Below are positions 37,041-49,560 of a DNA stretch of 64,000 bases, one piece after another; positions within the stretch are counted from its first letter, which is position 1; every line of letters begins with the position of its first letter. This stretch comes from Anaspis maculata (taxonomy: Eukaryota; Arthropoda; Insecta; Coleoptera; Scraptiidae). The notes under the pieces were generated by a model. The model was not told where the DNA came from, searched no databases, and saw only the letters and a program-made list of their open reading frames with translations. The position numbers and the translations under genes are program-made. The stretch spans positions 59,080,012-59,144,011 of the forward strand of contig OX421965.1 in NCBI GenBank assembly GCA_949128115.1. Reading direction: 5' to 3'.

Positions 37041-39324
37041 GGGAAGCCCCAAAACGAAAGCAAATTGCAAATTGAAGGTACTTACATCAATTTCGGTCCA
37101 ATACGCAACTTTGAGCGGCTGGGTTTTTTTAAATTTGGTTCAATTTACTTTTTACACGTAAATTCTTTTGCCAATGACAGACTGCACGGCGATCCTTGTA
37201 TCACCTATAATTCTTCAGGGTTTGGCGTGTATTTTTTACTGGAAGAGGCGGAAGGGTTGATGATTACATGGGGCCCCTTTTTTGGACGAAGAACATTGTA
37301 TACTCTTTAATTGAAGCATCGCAAGTTGAACCGGCTTCGAGAGGTTGGAAATATTTTTGCCAACTGTCAAGGCTCTTTTGATTTATTTGTTCATTGGCGA
37401 AAATTAAAAACAGGTCGAAAAATTGCTACATTTCCAATAAAATGGGAAAAAGCGTCAGACATCACGTCCCGCAAGAATGTTCCGGCTATCTGCGAAGGAA
37501 ATACGCAAAAAAGTGTTTAAAAACTGGTCCGGCCAGAGCAGCCAACTGCAAAGTTTTGAGGATTTTCTATATTTCATTTCACATTTGGAAACTTAGAAAC
37601 AAAATCTCCCAGCCGACTAGAATCACGGTACAAGTGAACATAGTATAGTTTTCACTACATAAGTGACTAATTCTGTTTCATATGGGTTCCCATGGATTTG
37701 ACGATATCGAGACATGGAAGATTTTGATTAGTTGATCTGTTTTTCATCTTAGCAACGATAAGGATGATCGTGAATCGTGCTGATGCTATGAACAAATTAT
37801 AAATTTCTATATGAAATTCGGAATAACATAACTGGTATTATTGGAATTCAATACGTATTCCCATAGTCGTCGCATTTACGAGTATAATCTTCCTAAACGT
37901 GATGTGAATTTACGGGAAAAAACAGAAGTGATAGGTGAAAATATGTCATCACAAGCGTGTTCCGCACCCAAAAAAGTTGAGCAACAGCGATGGATAGTCA
38001 GTCACATTTCCGAACCATCTTATTGCTCGTCTGTGTGATGGGAATGCGGTGAAGCATCAAAAGCGAGGACGACTTTTTCCGGATAACTCGCGTGTGAATT
38101 TCAATTTGTCGGCATTACTGGTAATGGTTTCACCGCTTCCGTAAGTCATAATACATGACACCATACCAAACCGGTTCATACGAAATATATACAACATCCG
38201 CTATTTGGATGCAAATTCAAAGTACGAAATCTTTCACCTTTTGACGTATAAAAATTAGGTTGGCCTCTGCGTTATCATCGCCGATTTTTAAGATGCGCCG
38301 GGGACGTAAATAACGTTTGATGGTTCTGGTTTGCTGTTTGGATCCAGTACCTAACACAACAAAAATGCAGATTAGTAGCATCCGGCCTGGAGATAATGGA
38401 CTTCGGGCCATCGGCTCACCAGTTTGGCTCGTACTACAGAACAGAGTCGTTTGGTATTCACGGCGAAGCCGCGATCGCGAATGGACGTGGCTGACCGTGG
38501 GTGATACACAATTCACTTTTACCTTCATCTACATACGAAACGGGAGAATAATAACAACAAAGAAACCGTGTTCTGCTGAAATAATTGTGCCTCCCGGTGG
38601 ATCAAGGTAAATCGATGTTGCCCAAATTGGTTCCCCGACCTCTGATGCGTGTCGGCACGTGGGTTTGAATTTTGCGAAAATGTTCAAAATTATGGGGTTG
38701 AAACAAATGAACCCAGTACGGAGACTATGTCAGGAGTGTCTCAGCATAGGAGCAGAAGACAGCAATGACACATTTGTTGCTTTGATATTGTTACTGGGTT
38801 CATTTGTTTTAACCGCGAATCCAAGAATTCTCGTCCTGGTATAGGTTGCGTGTTTCCCATTCACTTCTTCAGGTAGGACTGTGTCGTGCCTTGCTTCCCC
38901 ACTTCTTCGCCGTGGTTTATGTAAAGCAAAAGAAATAGGGCAAATGGGTGAAAGTGAGGCTGGTACAGGTGGTGCAAAAATCATCGTGGTGAAAAAGTCT
39001 CTCGGCTTTAGGAAGTAGTAGTAGTGTCGCAAAGCGATTAGTCGCCAGTCTGCGGGAGTATGTCATGAGAACGTGTTGCGTCCGCCTGCAAGAGAAACCC
39101 AGCATCTTCCACTGATCTCGTACATCTTATGAAACTCTTCGCGCGACATCAGTCAAGAATGAAATTAACATCAGATTAGTGCCAATTTTTCGAAACTTTT
39201 CGTCTTCGCTGATTCACCCACCTCCCCAGCCCCGAACATCTCCACCACTAATGGAAATTATGATTGTGTGAAAGTGTCATTGTTCCAGGTTACCTGCACG
39301 CGAAACTTCAAATCTCAGTGTGAA

Positions 39325-39494
39325 ATGTGTCAAAAATGGACTGTTACCGGAATTTTGCTGACCCTCTGTCTAGCTAGCACCGCCGTGGTTGCGTTGGAAA
39401 ATGGCCTGGCCAGGACCCCGCCGATGGGGTGGCTGGCCTGGGAGCGTTTCCGGTGCAACACTGACTGCAAAAATGACCCAGAAAACTGCATTAG
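39325..39494 (+). CDS. GH27 glycosidase first coding exon: signal peptide and barrel start
   Basis: The exon encodes residues 1–56 plus two bases, with donor ATTAG|GTAAGT. The chosen ATG gives [20 protein letters not shown] followed by VVA, a good signal peptide with probable cleavage before LENGLAR. In-frame sequence upstream is open to 39268 but would put charged residues before the hydrophobic core, and a possible splice acceptor (TTCCAG at 39285–39290) lies within it. The mature start [20 protein letters not shown] is the classic N-terminus of eukaryotic GH27 enzymes (human GLA and NAGA have LxxTPPMGWL). Cysteines in CNTDC and CI match conserved disulfide positions. The enzyme is expected in the lysosome or secreted. 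Confidence 0.93.
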
Positions 39495-40045
39495 GTAAGT
39501 TGTCTTTCATCCAATTTTAGTTCAATGTTTACTCTTCAATTGAACAAAATTGTTCACCTTGTTCTTTACTAAACAAAATTATATAAGCTGAAAGAATCTC
39601 AGTTGCCCTACCCACTTCACCCTGAAGGGTAAAAATTAACACCTCGTTGCCTGACAATAGTGACAATTCGGCATGTTGACTTTCGATAACAATAACTTTA
39701 TTAACATCAAGATAAGGTGTCCTCATAGGTTGTTTATTTATGGAATTATTTAACACAGCAACCTGTGGGAGATTATGGAAAAAATGCAATTTTATAATGT
39801 AGGTTCCCACCGTTATATTATCAGCTCAGCTGACTGGCTCTTTATTTTCAATATAATTACGCATAAAGTATAAAATAAACACTTAGATAATATAAGTGTA
39901 TTATGAGCGCCTCGGTGGCAGAATCGAGGTTGGGATGGAACGAGGGATGGAAGCAAATGAAGGTTCCGTTGCCTTTAGCTTTGGATTCGACGTTTCCGGA
40001 CCCCCGTCGCCACATTGTCATGTAATAGCCCAGTACCTACCTATA

Positions 40046-40964
40046 CAGGGTGTCCGTTTTTCGAGGCTAAGCATAGGTATCTCGCTTATCTTGAGAGATA
40101 CAAAGTCGGTTAAATTAGGAAAAAGTTGCGCATTTTCATGACGATCAATAATCCAAAAAGAAATTTGACGTATCGATTTTCGTTTTTGAGATATCGTGAA
40201 AAAACAGGAATTTAAATTTTTGTTTTAATTTTTTATTCAAAAAACGGTTGAAGGTGGCCTTGTCTAATCTAGACATTGTCAGTGCACTTTTCCAAGAGGA
40301 ATCCAAAGCTGCCAAAATCTTTATTTTAGCTTCTAAAGCAACCGAAATACGACATTCAACTTTGTCTCTAATGAGCGCCATATTGGATTTTGATATTTTT
40401 GAATAAAGTATTCTTTTCTGGTTAGAACGATGTGCCACATGTCATTGTTGAATAAATGTTTGACATTTACGTTTTTTTTATTGTCAGTGCTGATTTTGTT
40501 TCCAAAGCACTCTTTGAAAAATAAAAAATAACTTTTTTGCTCTAAAGCATGAATTCAACAGTGGCATGTGGCACATCGTTGTAACCAGAAAATAAAATTG
40601 TATTCAAAAGTGTCAAAATCCAATATGGCGCCCATAAGAGAAAAAAAAGTTGAATGTCATATCTCGGTTGTTTAGGAAGCTAGAATGAAGATTTTGGCAA
40701 CATTGAATTCCCCTTGAAAAAGTGCCTTCACAATGTCTTAATTAGAAAAGGCTACCTTCAACCGTTTTTCAAATAAAAAATAAAAACAAAAATTACAAAT
40801 TTCTGTTTTTTCTCGATATCTCGAAAACTAAAACTGACAAGTCAAATATCTTCTTGGATCATTGATCGTCATGAAAATTAGCAACTTTTTTCTAATTCAA
40901 CCGACTCTGTATCTCTAAAGATAAGCGAGATACCCATGCTTAGCCTCGAAAAACGGACACCCTG
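40046..40964. mobile_element. 919-bp palindromic TA-flanked foldback element
   Basis: The ends CAGGGTGTCCGTTTTTCGAG and CTCGAAAAACGGACACCCTG are exact inverted repeats, and TA flanks both sides (40044–40045, 40965–40966). The arms (about 415 bp each) pair through to a loop of about 90 bases near 40463–40554, with scattered mismatches. The arms include GCGCCATATTGGATTTT and its complement. No coding capacity. The TA target indicates a Tc1/mariner-type mobilised element. Confidence 0.85.
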
Positions 40965-41321
40965 TATGCACCTCATATTTGGCGATGAAGTAAATTAATG
41001 AGAATTGAATTTTTGTTAAATTAGCTTTCCCCTTCAGTTTTCCCCAAAATTATCGGTGTGTTTCGATTGATTAGTATTCTCCAACCTTCCAATCTTCCGT
41101 GATGCAATAAGCGGCATCCTGCAGTGTCTGCCAATTTTTCCTTTTTCCGCGATTAAAAAGTTGCTCCTTCCCTCACTTGAAGATTCAATTCAATTCAATT
41201 CTTCTCAATTTAGTGCTCCACAAAGTGGGTAGCTATTGGGAATTATGCAGCTGGGGGCTGAGGTGGTTGAGAATACAGGGGGGGAGGGCTGGACTAAAAA
41301 TTGAAAAAAGGTCAATGCGTG

Positions 41322-41645
41322 TTTTTTTTTTTTGGCGGTGGATGGGTATCCGTGTAGTAACTGGCAGTACCTCCTTAGCGCCGCCTTAGTACTCTGAGAG
41401 CGGCGCCGGGTGATTCTCACACCACCCACCATTTTATGGACGCATCAACAGCGAGGTTATTAGCACCCTTTTTTCGGTGTCCTTCTCGTTTCACCCTTTT
41501 TCCCTTGACGTGACTGCACGGGAGTACACGCCAAGGTACTAAAGGGCGCATGAAAATTTTCACCTGGTCCGCGCCGGATTCGAACCCACGATCCCCAGAA
41601 ATGCTTCCAAAGACGGAGTCCGCCGCGCTTCCGACCGGGTTAAGG
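41322..41645 (-). mobile_element. tRNA-derived SINE
   Basis: Read on the minus strand, the head (from about 41645) runs GGTCGGAAGCGCGGCGGACTC and reaches a B-box GGGTTCGAATCC at 41587–41576, spaced as in a tRNA-derived RNA polymerase III promoter. A non-tRNA body follows, ending in an A-rich tail seen as twelve T residues at 41322–41333 on the + strand. GCGTGTTTT beside the tail and GCATGTTTT beside the head form a plausible target duplication with one mismatch. The A-box is weak, and the parent tRNA cannot be named. Confidence 0.7.
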
Positions 41646-42035
41646 CATGTTTTGGATGTTCTATGTATCCTATATCTGAATCAAGCTGGTATTTTTCTCG
41701 AAAACATATTTACCGAGAAACAAGAGCTTTTAGGGGTGAGACATATTTTCAATTTGTTGATAAAAATAAATTGATAGTTGAAAAATTTAGGGAGAGGTTA
41801 AGGATGGCTGACAATTTCACAGATTTTTCTTCCAGAATAAAAATTTGATTCTCTTTAATATGTATCACCACGGAATAGCTTTTGAATACCGAACAAGAGA
41901 GAAAGAGCTTTTATGAAAATAGTTCCACTAATGAGAGAGTTGAAATCGACTAGAAATCACTTGGGGATGTATACATACATTTACATAAGCGCTGTTGAAA
42001 ATTAAAAAATGAGAATTAAAGCTTTCTATGGTAGG

Positions 42036-42143
42036 TTCACCCCTAGTGTGATTCGAGTAAGCTGTGATTTGCCGAAGTTCTCCTTTCCATAAGGGCGTCG
42101 CGTGCCGAGACTCCAGGCCAGCTCGAATCACACTAGGGTTGAA
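42036..42143. repeat. 108-bp hairpin element
   Basis: CCTAGTGTGATTCGAG at 42042–42057 and its exact complement CTCGAATCACACTAGG at 42122–42137 form the arms, with TTCA/TGAA just outside. It looks like a very small MITE. Confidence 0.6.
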
Positions 42144-42345
42144 CGTACTTTAGTTGACTAATCGTTCTCGAATGCAATAGGTGTCGAGTCGAGATAGATC
42201 AGATTCGGTTAGCGAAAAAACGAACCCGATATGTTGAATCATTTGGAGGATACGAAGACTTTGTTACGGTATTCGCTACAAACTCCGACTGGGAGGTAAG
42301 CCACGAACCCGGAAACTCCGATTTAGGATATATCACAAACACGTA

Positions 42346-42983
42346 CAGTCGGGGTAGAAAATTGAACCGCAGTTACGGAAATTTTCTAGAAGTGCCAAAA
42401 AAAATTTGAAAAAAAGTATGATCTTTGTTTTAGGAAATATGAAGGGTCAAAGGTGGTCCTTCGATCCCTTCCATTGTCATTATTTTGAAAGATTTTTAGT
42501 AAACTCTTATCATCAGACCAAAAAGCACATTTTTTAATTTGAATGTGTTTTGTAATTCTATGTACTGTACAGGGTGAGTCATAATCCTAAAAATCATTTT
42601 CCTCAAAAATGCCATTGAAAGGTTCCAGAGGTTATAAAATTGTGGTAGAGCAACAAATAACACAAATAGTTCCCAAGCCAAATTTTCTGCATCATTTTTG
42701 AAGAAAACTGAATTTTCAATATTTACGACTCACCCTGTATAGTAAATAAAATTACAAAACACATTTAATGGTTCAAAAACAATGATTTTTGGTCTCTTGA
42801 AACGAGCTCACTAGAATCTTTCAAAATCAAGAAAAAAAAAGGGAGGGGGCCGAAGGACTATCTTTTGACCCTTCATATTTTCAAAAATTAAAACCCTAAA
42901 TTGTTTTCAACTTTTTTTATATGCTTTTGAAGCATTTGCCTAACTGCGGTTCAGTTTTCTACCCCAAGTTTGCAAACACCCTG
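42346..42983. mobile_element. Palindromic foldback element with an inner TA-flanked hairpin
   Basis: Outer arms pair GGGGTAGAAAATTGAACCGC with the complement near 42940–42966, then ATATGAAGGGTCAAA, TTTTGAAAGATT and AATGTGTTTTGTAATT words in mirrored order. The right end is CACCCTG followed by TA; the left end is a shortened CAGTCGGGG after TA. At the centre, 42570–42737 begins CAGGGTGAGTC and ends GACTCACCCTG, itself bracketed by TA. Either a second small element landed in the loop or the inner ends are older internal termini. Non-coding. Confidence 0.75.
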
Positions 42984-43461
42984 TAGAGAGGCAATTTCTT
43001 CACAATCATGTTCAATATGAGACCATAAGGTTGCTGATAAATAAAAGACTGTTTTTGTCGAGGATTATTTTATCGTGAGAAAAATGTTCAAAGATTTTTC
43101 AAGTTTCACCCTGTATACTAAGTAGTACGCGTCACAATGATGTATGCTTTTGACATGTTAAACAGGTGGGGATGAGCTAACCATACAGCAAAAAACTGTT
43201 TGAGAACTACTTTCTTCAAGCAAAAACTCTAATTATTCAAATATACTATATGTCGCCTCGTGCCGTTCAACTCCCTAAATCAATGTTCATTTTGTCTATC
43301 TAAGGAAAGTTTCTCTTGGGTTCTCTTGCGATTTTTGGCATTATTTTCTCAGTGGCCGCCAAAACGTAACAGCCTTGTCAAAGAGCCACCGACCAGTGGA
43401 GTCAATGTCCCTTATCGACACACTACAAAGCACTTTAAGGAAACTTTCGACTCCTCGCGTA

Positions 43462-43610
43462 TTTCGAAAATTTTCATTTACGCGTACATGACGCCGCGAC
43501 ACGGTGACAAATGTCACATTAGAGATAGCACATGTAGACAACTAGTGGTCGACACATTAGCATCAAGTCGGCGTTGTACCATTCGTACCAACACAACATA
43601 TTTCCATCTA
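43462..43610. repeat. Dispersed repeat related to SoxD intron sequence
   Basis: AAAATTTTCATTTACGCGTACAT, GGTGACAAATGTC, GACAACTAGT and TTAGCATCAAGTCGGCG-TACCATTCGTACCAACACA (in that order, quoted in parts) match 17815–18090 in the same order and orientation. The hairpin MITE at 17887–18012 is absent here. Confidence 0.65.
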
Positions 43611-46241
43611 CTCGACTTTTAATCGGATCCAGAGTGGTTTCAGTCAAGCACGTTTTCATCGTCGCACTCTCGATCAGCTTCACTCACTCCTCTTTCACTC
43701 CGTTAGAATTAGGTTAGCACTGACAAGAGACAATAACAAGATTCAAAACGCATCTAATTATGCTAAATCGTAAAATATTTCAATATAAAAAGAATTTCTT
43801 AAGTGCGTATTTTTATTTTACAATTATTACTGGAAAGCATCCCTTGATAAAAAGAAAATTACTTCGATTCGACCCATTTAGTCACATCGACTAACATACG
43901 AGCGGATACGAGTCTCGATCCGCTCGACTCAAATGAAGAAGGCCAAAACACCGGATCGACTTGAACTGCTCGATCCGATTTAAATCTCAATCCTCACCGT
44001 TAATCGGCAATTTCAAGCGGATCAAGCGATCATAGTTTGTGCATCACGTAACAAGTACGGAAAATGGTTCATTATCCATAAGTGTGTAAGTTGATGCACG
44101 AGACGCAGCCGAGTGCAGGAATCACACAAATGAAAGTGAGACACTTTCCAACGAGTTACGTACACTATTATTTCTACGACCGGGAGAAAATTACATTTAA
44201 ATTAGGACGTGATTTTCGAGTTTTTCTGTAAACGTAGGTTTTGCGAAAACTAGTGGATGAAAAAAATACAAAAATAAAGGTTATCTAAAATGGGTTGATA
44301 AAGAAAATGTATAATACCAAATTTTCAAAAATTCAAATTTCCAAAAATTGATTTTTTCTCGAAAAACTCAGCTATTTTCTGGCCAGCCCAGATAACGCAC
44401 TGGTTAGGTTGTTGGGTAGGTTGACGTAATTGACACTTTTGGACCTACTACAGCGTGTGCGTATAAAAGGTCGTAGGAGGAACCATTTTCAAATTTGGTA
44501 TGAACGACGATAGGTATAAACGATAAAGAGCGCCAAATTCAAAATATTTTAGTTACACTTTGCTTAGGGTTAGCACAGAGGTTAGGACACCGGGGAAGTA
44601 AAGTGATGCCCAGCCTTTAGTGACCGCAACTGTGGATATTGTAGAAAGATCAGGAAACATAAAACAAATTAATAGTTTATAAAATCGTGTCCAAAATTAA
44701 AATAATGAAAGCATTAATAACAAAAACACTATAATTTCTCGCTTAGCTGATACATAACGCAGAGTTTAGTGAAAACTCTTCAGGTCGTACCTACACAAAA
44801 GTGTCATTTCAAAGGTTACGTTGAAAAACTAAACTTGAACCAGAAAACGCTTTCTCTATAATGTGCGTATCTGCCTCTTCTACAGTTTGATAGATAATGT
44901 AAGAAGACGCACGGAAAATGTCAACAGGATTCTAATCTGATCAGTGTTCTTCTTCAGCCAACATTTCCATGAGAGAAAACACATAAAAAAATGTCAGTAC
45001 CTATAGTCAGTCTAGTAGTCTGTACTAGTCAGTATAGTAGTACCTACATCTAAGTACTTTGTGACATTCATGTTAACTGAATTACATGCAGCGCATTCCG
45101 AAAATAGAGCAGTTCTTCAGCTCTCTGCTTCTGATGCTTCTATTAATATTAATGCGACAAGAAATCTTGATATTTATAGACGACAGTCGAGAGATATGCA
45201 TCTTGTCCTAATAAAGAGTCCAGTAGTGCTTTACGCTTGCAAACTTGTGGGTGTACAAGGACGTTTGTCAACAATTTATTATTGTTACTTAGCATGGGTA
45301 ATTAAAATTGAAAATTATAGCTTCTACGAACCGTGCAGATGCCTATGGTGGAAAATTGAAAAAATTATGAATGCGAATTACATGAAAAAATATTTATGAT
45401 TTGTGACTTCCTAAACCTTCGCGCTGGGAGAGGTCTAGAGAGTACACAATTTAGTATCGTATAGAGGGAGTGAAGATGCGAGTTAATTGATTCAATTATA
45501 TTATAGAATAGAATGCCACTATAGCACAAAGGGTATTCAAGCATAAAAAAAGATCATTGTTCCAATCCAATCCACAGCTTTGACCGTGAACTTACATATT
45601 TCGAGGTTACTGCTGCAATTTTTTTCTCCTGGTTATTTCGATTGAATAGGTTTCGATGAAGATATCAGGTCAATGTCTTTAAATGCCAGATTGATCGTTT
45701 ATACCGCATTGTAATGAATTGCTAGAATTTTCTTGTTTACCCCATACCCTATACCAAGAGGATTGAACTCGATCTTCAATATCTCTATGCAAAAGTTTCT
45801 AAGAAGAAACATAATAATAGGTACAATAACTTGACTTGTTTTTGTTTACACCCGGCAAAAGAAATCCCATTTTCATGATAGATCAATTTATGTCACCTTC
45901 AAGGCCTACTCTATTCGACGACAGGAGTTTTTTTGCGAAGAACGGAGAAACCCCGCAAATTGTATTTGTACATTGTATCACCTTGAGAGGTTTTTCCCTC
46001 TGATCATCAAATATAAGCATACTTTTCAGTATTTCGGTTCTGAGTGCAGGAAATTTGAATAAATTGTAGCAAAGCAGAGGGAAGCGGATGTGACTATTTA
46101 CTTGAAAATTGAAGGTTAATCAGGCCACAGTATAGGTACCAATCGCGTGTTCAAGCATGTTCACACCCAACTATAGGTTTTTGACTGATTACAGTTATCA
46201 CTATTCAAATCCCCTATCTAAACAACACAGGCAGTTACAAA

Positions 46242-46752
46242 TAGGGATAAACAAAACTATTTGATATACTTATCAATAAGTTTATCAATGTATCGATATA
46301 TCAACTGACGATATCATTTTTAAAACATATCGGTATATCAAAGATCAATAATTATCAAAATATCAAATGTCGGTGTAATTATCAAAATATCAAATATCGA
46401 TAAATGTCAACATATTATCAAAATCTAAGATGGTTATCATATCATTAAAATTGAAATAAATAACAAGATAGAAGACCAAAGGCCGCCAAAGAAGTAAGTT
46501 TCATTCATCATGTAAGACTGCAGGACTCCATCAGATTGACCATCGATAATATATTTTCTCATAATTATTATCACTTGATTTCCTTATTTTCAAATTGATA
46601 TTTTGATAACTGTCAATTTTTGATACTTTGATAATTATTGATTTTTGGTCTTCGATAATTATCAATAGTTGATATATAATTATCAATCATTATCGATATT
46701 TTTTTCTTATCAAATTTTGATGATACCCGGATCACGATATCGCCCATTCCTA
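46242..46752. mobile_element. hAT-type MITE rich in TATCGATA/TATCAAT
   Basis: Starts TAGGGATAAAC and ends ATCGCCCATTCCTA. Flanks GTTACAAA (46234–46241 and 46753–46760) are an exact 8-bp duplication. The interior is a degenerate array of TATCAA, ATTATC and TATCGATA words. In architecture it parallels the 8447–8803 MITE (TAGGGCTGGGC ends with an ATCGAT interior), so both may share one autonomous hAT partner. Confidence 0.85.
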
Positions 46753-46848
46753 GTTACAAATCTTCACAGAATATAATACTTGTCTGCATTTGAACAGGAA
46801 ATTTTTATTGTTGGCATTGAAGGTCTAAAAAAGCGTTCAATTTTTCAG

Positions 46849-47023
46849 CGAAAATTTATTCCGTACGATGACCGACATCGTAGTTAACGAAGGGTACGCG
46901 GCTGTGGGATACGAATACATCAACGTGGATGACTGCTGGCTGGAAAAAGAAAGAAACAGCTATGGCCATTTAGTCCCGGATCGGCAGAGGTTCCCCAGGG
47001 GCATGAAATCTCTTTCTGACTAT
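46849..47023 (+). CDS. GH27 glycosidase second exon: substrate-binding DD
   Basis: The exon runs from TTTTTCAG to TAT|GTAAGT. Its first base completes a serine codon, giving the conserved CISE. It encodes residues 57–115: ENLFRTMTDIVVNEG, then GYEYINVDDCWLEKERNSYG and LVPDRQRFPRGMKSLSDY. Human GLA reads CISEKLFMEMAELMVSEG and GYEYLCIDDCW at the same places. D84–D85 correspond to the GLA D92–D93 pair that contacts the galactose hydroxyls. The exon ends in phase 0, just before VHSKGLKFGIY. Confidence 0.95.
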
Positions 47024-47631
47024 GTAAGTACATGCACATCCTACCTATCTACCTACATTCGATTTATACTAATACTTATTCCTGATTTTTCGAGTTCTTC
47101 AGTATGCAATGCAGTATGCTTTCCTTGAGTAGCTCTGGCACGGTAAATCTTGTCCTCTGGCGTTGCTCTCATTTTCACTTGTGTTTTCTTCTGCGTGCGA
47201 ACCAGCAGACCATGACATAGTACGTATTGACCCAATGACCAGTTAATAAAGTTTTGAAAAGACCGGTCACGAGTTAATTTTTCTCATATCTTAGAATACA
47301 ATGATATGATCTGTGATTTTCATTATGTTATAAAGATACACCTCCACTTAGACACTGGAATAGGACAACGGCTTATTATTCGTATTCGTTCGTAGGCGTT
47401 CTTGATCGTTTTGAATCTTTTACTCACGTGTTGTGTTGTTTCTATTCATGATTTTACTACTAACTGGGGTCGGAATTCTGTTAAATTAAACGAAACACCA
47501 AATAGCATTGTTTTTCAAGTATCATCATCACTTTCCTTTTTTTTTTCCAAAACTACACGGCGTCTTATGGAAGCCTATGCAGCATCCTACTTTTACTCGA
47601 GGATCATCCTACCGATAATTCGACCCCCGAC

Positions 47632-48852
47632 GGACACAGCAGTCTAGTCCACTGAAAAAATACTCACAAGGTCATTACTGTACTGCCAACATGAAAAATC
47701 TTGCATCTGGCATCCTACTATTTTAGCAGCCTACCTATGACATGAAGCAGTCTACTGAGAAAATACCTACAAGGTTAACTGAATTAATGTGGACGATGAC
47801 AGAGTATGCATGAAAAAAGTACGATCCGGCAAGATGTCAAACAAGGTGCGGGTGCTGTCAAACCAAAAAGGTGGTTACCGTGTAGGGTAGGCATAGGAAA
47901 TCATTGCAGGCGTCAACCACCACCCTGGTCATGAGCCTTGATTGGTATCGGTTTCTTCGCTATGCATTAGCCACTGTTCCTCATCGTTTTCGCCTGCCGT
48001 ATTAGAACATTGTATTTTTTTCCACCAAACCACGGAAAACGAATAAATATTAAATTCAGTAATAAGTCAACAGTAGAAACACATGAATTCGAATTGGACG
48101 CAAAATACCGCAGACACCACATCAACCCGACATTCACGACACTACAACTGTCAATCTAGTTATAAATCTGACAAACCTCGTATTCGTGACGGCTGTAGGC
48201 TCAGAACTGCCAACCTGCCGCAAATAAATTGGCAGACAGCGGTTTTCAAACCACCTGCACGGCTTATAGGCTCAACGCGTTTTTTTTGATTCGAACATAC
48301 CTAATACTTTCGAAGTAAGAAACATAATATATTGCTAACACAATCTTTAATTAATGAACAAGTCCAGGTATATTTACAAATATCGATGGTACGAAGTTTT
48401 TAGAAGAAACCTGTAAACATTCCGAAGGCTTTTCAGACATTCTGTAATCCAACTACCATGGTAGCACCCCGTATGTCATCCTTTATTATTCGGTGGGCAG
48501 TCCATTTTAGGGCAGACTAGTATGGACGACAAATAGTATGGAATGCATTAGGAGGACGGACATAGTCTTACGAAACCGGGATAAGCTCGGTATAGCTATA
48601 CTCGGTATAATCTCCTAGGTTACCTTTGTCCTCGCCTTTGTCAGCAGGCCATTTATCCCGGGTTTATACTCGAATGACGCTATTCCAGTTTCGTAAGAAT
48701 GGGCCTAATAGTAATGACTTTTTGAGTATTTATTCAGTAGACTGCTCCATGGGTAGGCTGTTAAAATGGTAGGATGCCAGATCCAGGAGAATTTTGCACG
48801 TTGACAGTTTATCGTGAGTATTTTGTCAGTAGACTGCTCTGTCTGTGAGCTG
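47632..48852. repeat. Foldback with arms of about 130–145 bp
   Basis: On the left, AGCAGTCTA…CTGA.AAAATACTCAC … GCATCTGGCATCCTAC … TTTTAGCAGCCTACC … AGCAGTCTACTGA is repeated in inverted order on the right (TCAGTAGACTGCTCC … GGTAGGCTGTTAAAATGGTAGGATGCCAGATCC … GTGAGTATTTTGTCAGTAGACTGCTC, quoted in parts). AGCAGTCTACTGA itself occurs twice per arm. The interior of about 950 bp includes a smaller hairpin element. Confidence 0.6.
48551..48705. mobile_element. 155-bp TA-flanked hairpin element
   Basis: TCTTACGAAACCGGGATAA near the left pairs with TTATCCCGGGTTTATA and CCAGTTTCGTAAGAATGGGCC at the right. TA precedes GGAGGACGG and follows ATGGGCC. The central GGTATAGCTATACTCGGTATAA is itself partly palindromic. 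Confidence 0.55.
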
Positions 48853-49560
48853 CTTTGAGTATTCGTAGAAAATGATTTGAAGTAGACTGCTGCAGACTGG
48901 ACGCCGTTAAATTAGTGAGCTAAGATGGGACCCTTATGGAACTCTGTTTTTTAAAAGACTTTCAACAATTTAGGATTTTTGCGTACTTTTGGAATTCCTG
49001 CCCGTTCAACTGTTTCAAATCTTAACCTTCTCTCAGGCTTTTTCTTCATCTCTATACCATCTCATTTTTAGATTAGCTTCACTTATAAATGTTTCAGGCT
49101 TCTCTTTGATAGTAGTAATAATAATAATTGATTGTCTTGTACATGTAGTTTTGTGCAAGTCTTCAATTTAGCCTTTGATCCGTCGAATAATGATCTTTGG
49201 ATTTATCGGATCACCATAAGAACTAGAAAAATTAAGGTGAAAATATGAATTAGAGCTGAAGATCTGGTAGGCCCAATTACTCTGGATTTTCAAGGGCGAA
49301 CCAATTCCTATACTGGTGATGATCAAATGGTAATTTGTTAACCAGATGACCTGATTATGCTTAATAGAGCCATTTCGTTGACTGACCACTCATTAATGTA
49401 CCTATTTATTCTTTCAAAAAACATCCTCCTGTCAGGTCTTCCAATTCACATCTGAGAACCTCTATAGCTGATAATGATCTGAGATCAAATTGAAACAGCT
49501 TCAATCAGTTCAACAAGATTTTGCAGCCTATACTCAACTCATATACGGTCATTTCCGCAG

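Larger units (their letters stand above)
35296..39324. other. DNA upstream of the GH27 gene, repeats only
   Basis: Contains a GTCC array (35417–35447), a diverged tandem duplication of about 400 bp (35475–36200), a GTCT array (36506–36539), and a near-tandem duplication at 36829–37040. An open region at 38317–38610 (98 codons) and its antisense lack known motifs. A promoter for the GH27 gene should lie near 39100–39320, but no TATA box is convincing. Confidence 0.45.
39495..46848. other. GH27 intron 1, filled with mobile elements
   Basis: The intron has donor GTAAGT and acceptor TTTTTCAG. It holds a 919-bp palindrome (40046–40964), a tRNA-derived SINE (41322–41645), a small hairpin (42036–42143), a nested palindrome pair (42346–42983), a dispersed repeat copy (43462–43610) and an hAT-type MITE (46242–46752). 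The 43620–46240 stretch has no feature I can name; a 112-codon frame at 45061–45399 is unrecognised. A single CACCCTGTATA transposon-like end at 43107 has no partner. Confidence 0.7.
47024..49560. other. GH27 intron 2 with a foldback structure
   Basis: This intron runs from GTAAGT to TTTCCGCAG. It contains the inverted arms at 47632–47775 and 48724–48852 and a hairpin element at 48551–48705. Other frames, including 48083–48289, show nothing recognisable. Confidence 0.7.

Noticed and set aside
44575..44640. GGTTAGCACAGAGGTTAGGACACCGG, resembling a tRNA/SINE head
   Set aside because: No B-box follows at the expected distance, so a SINE is not supported.
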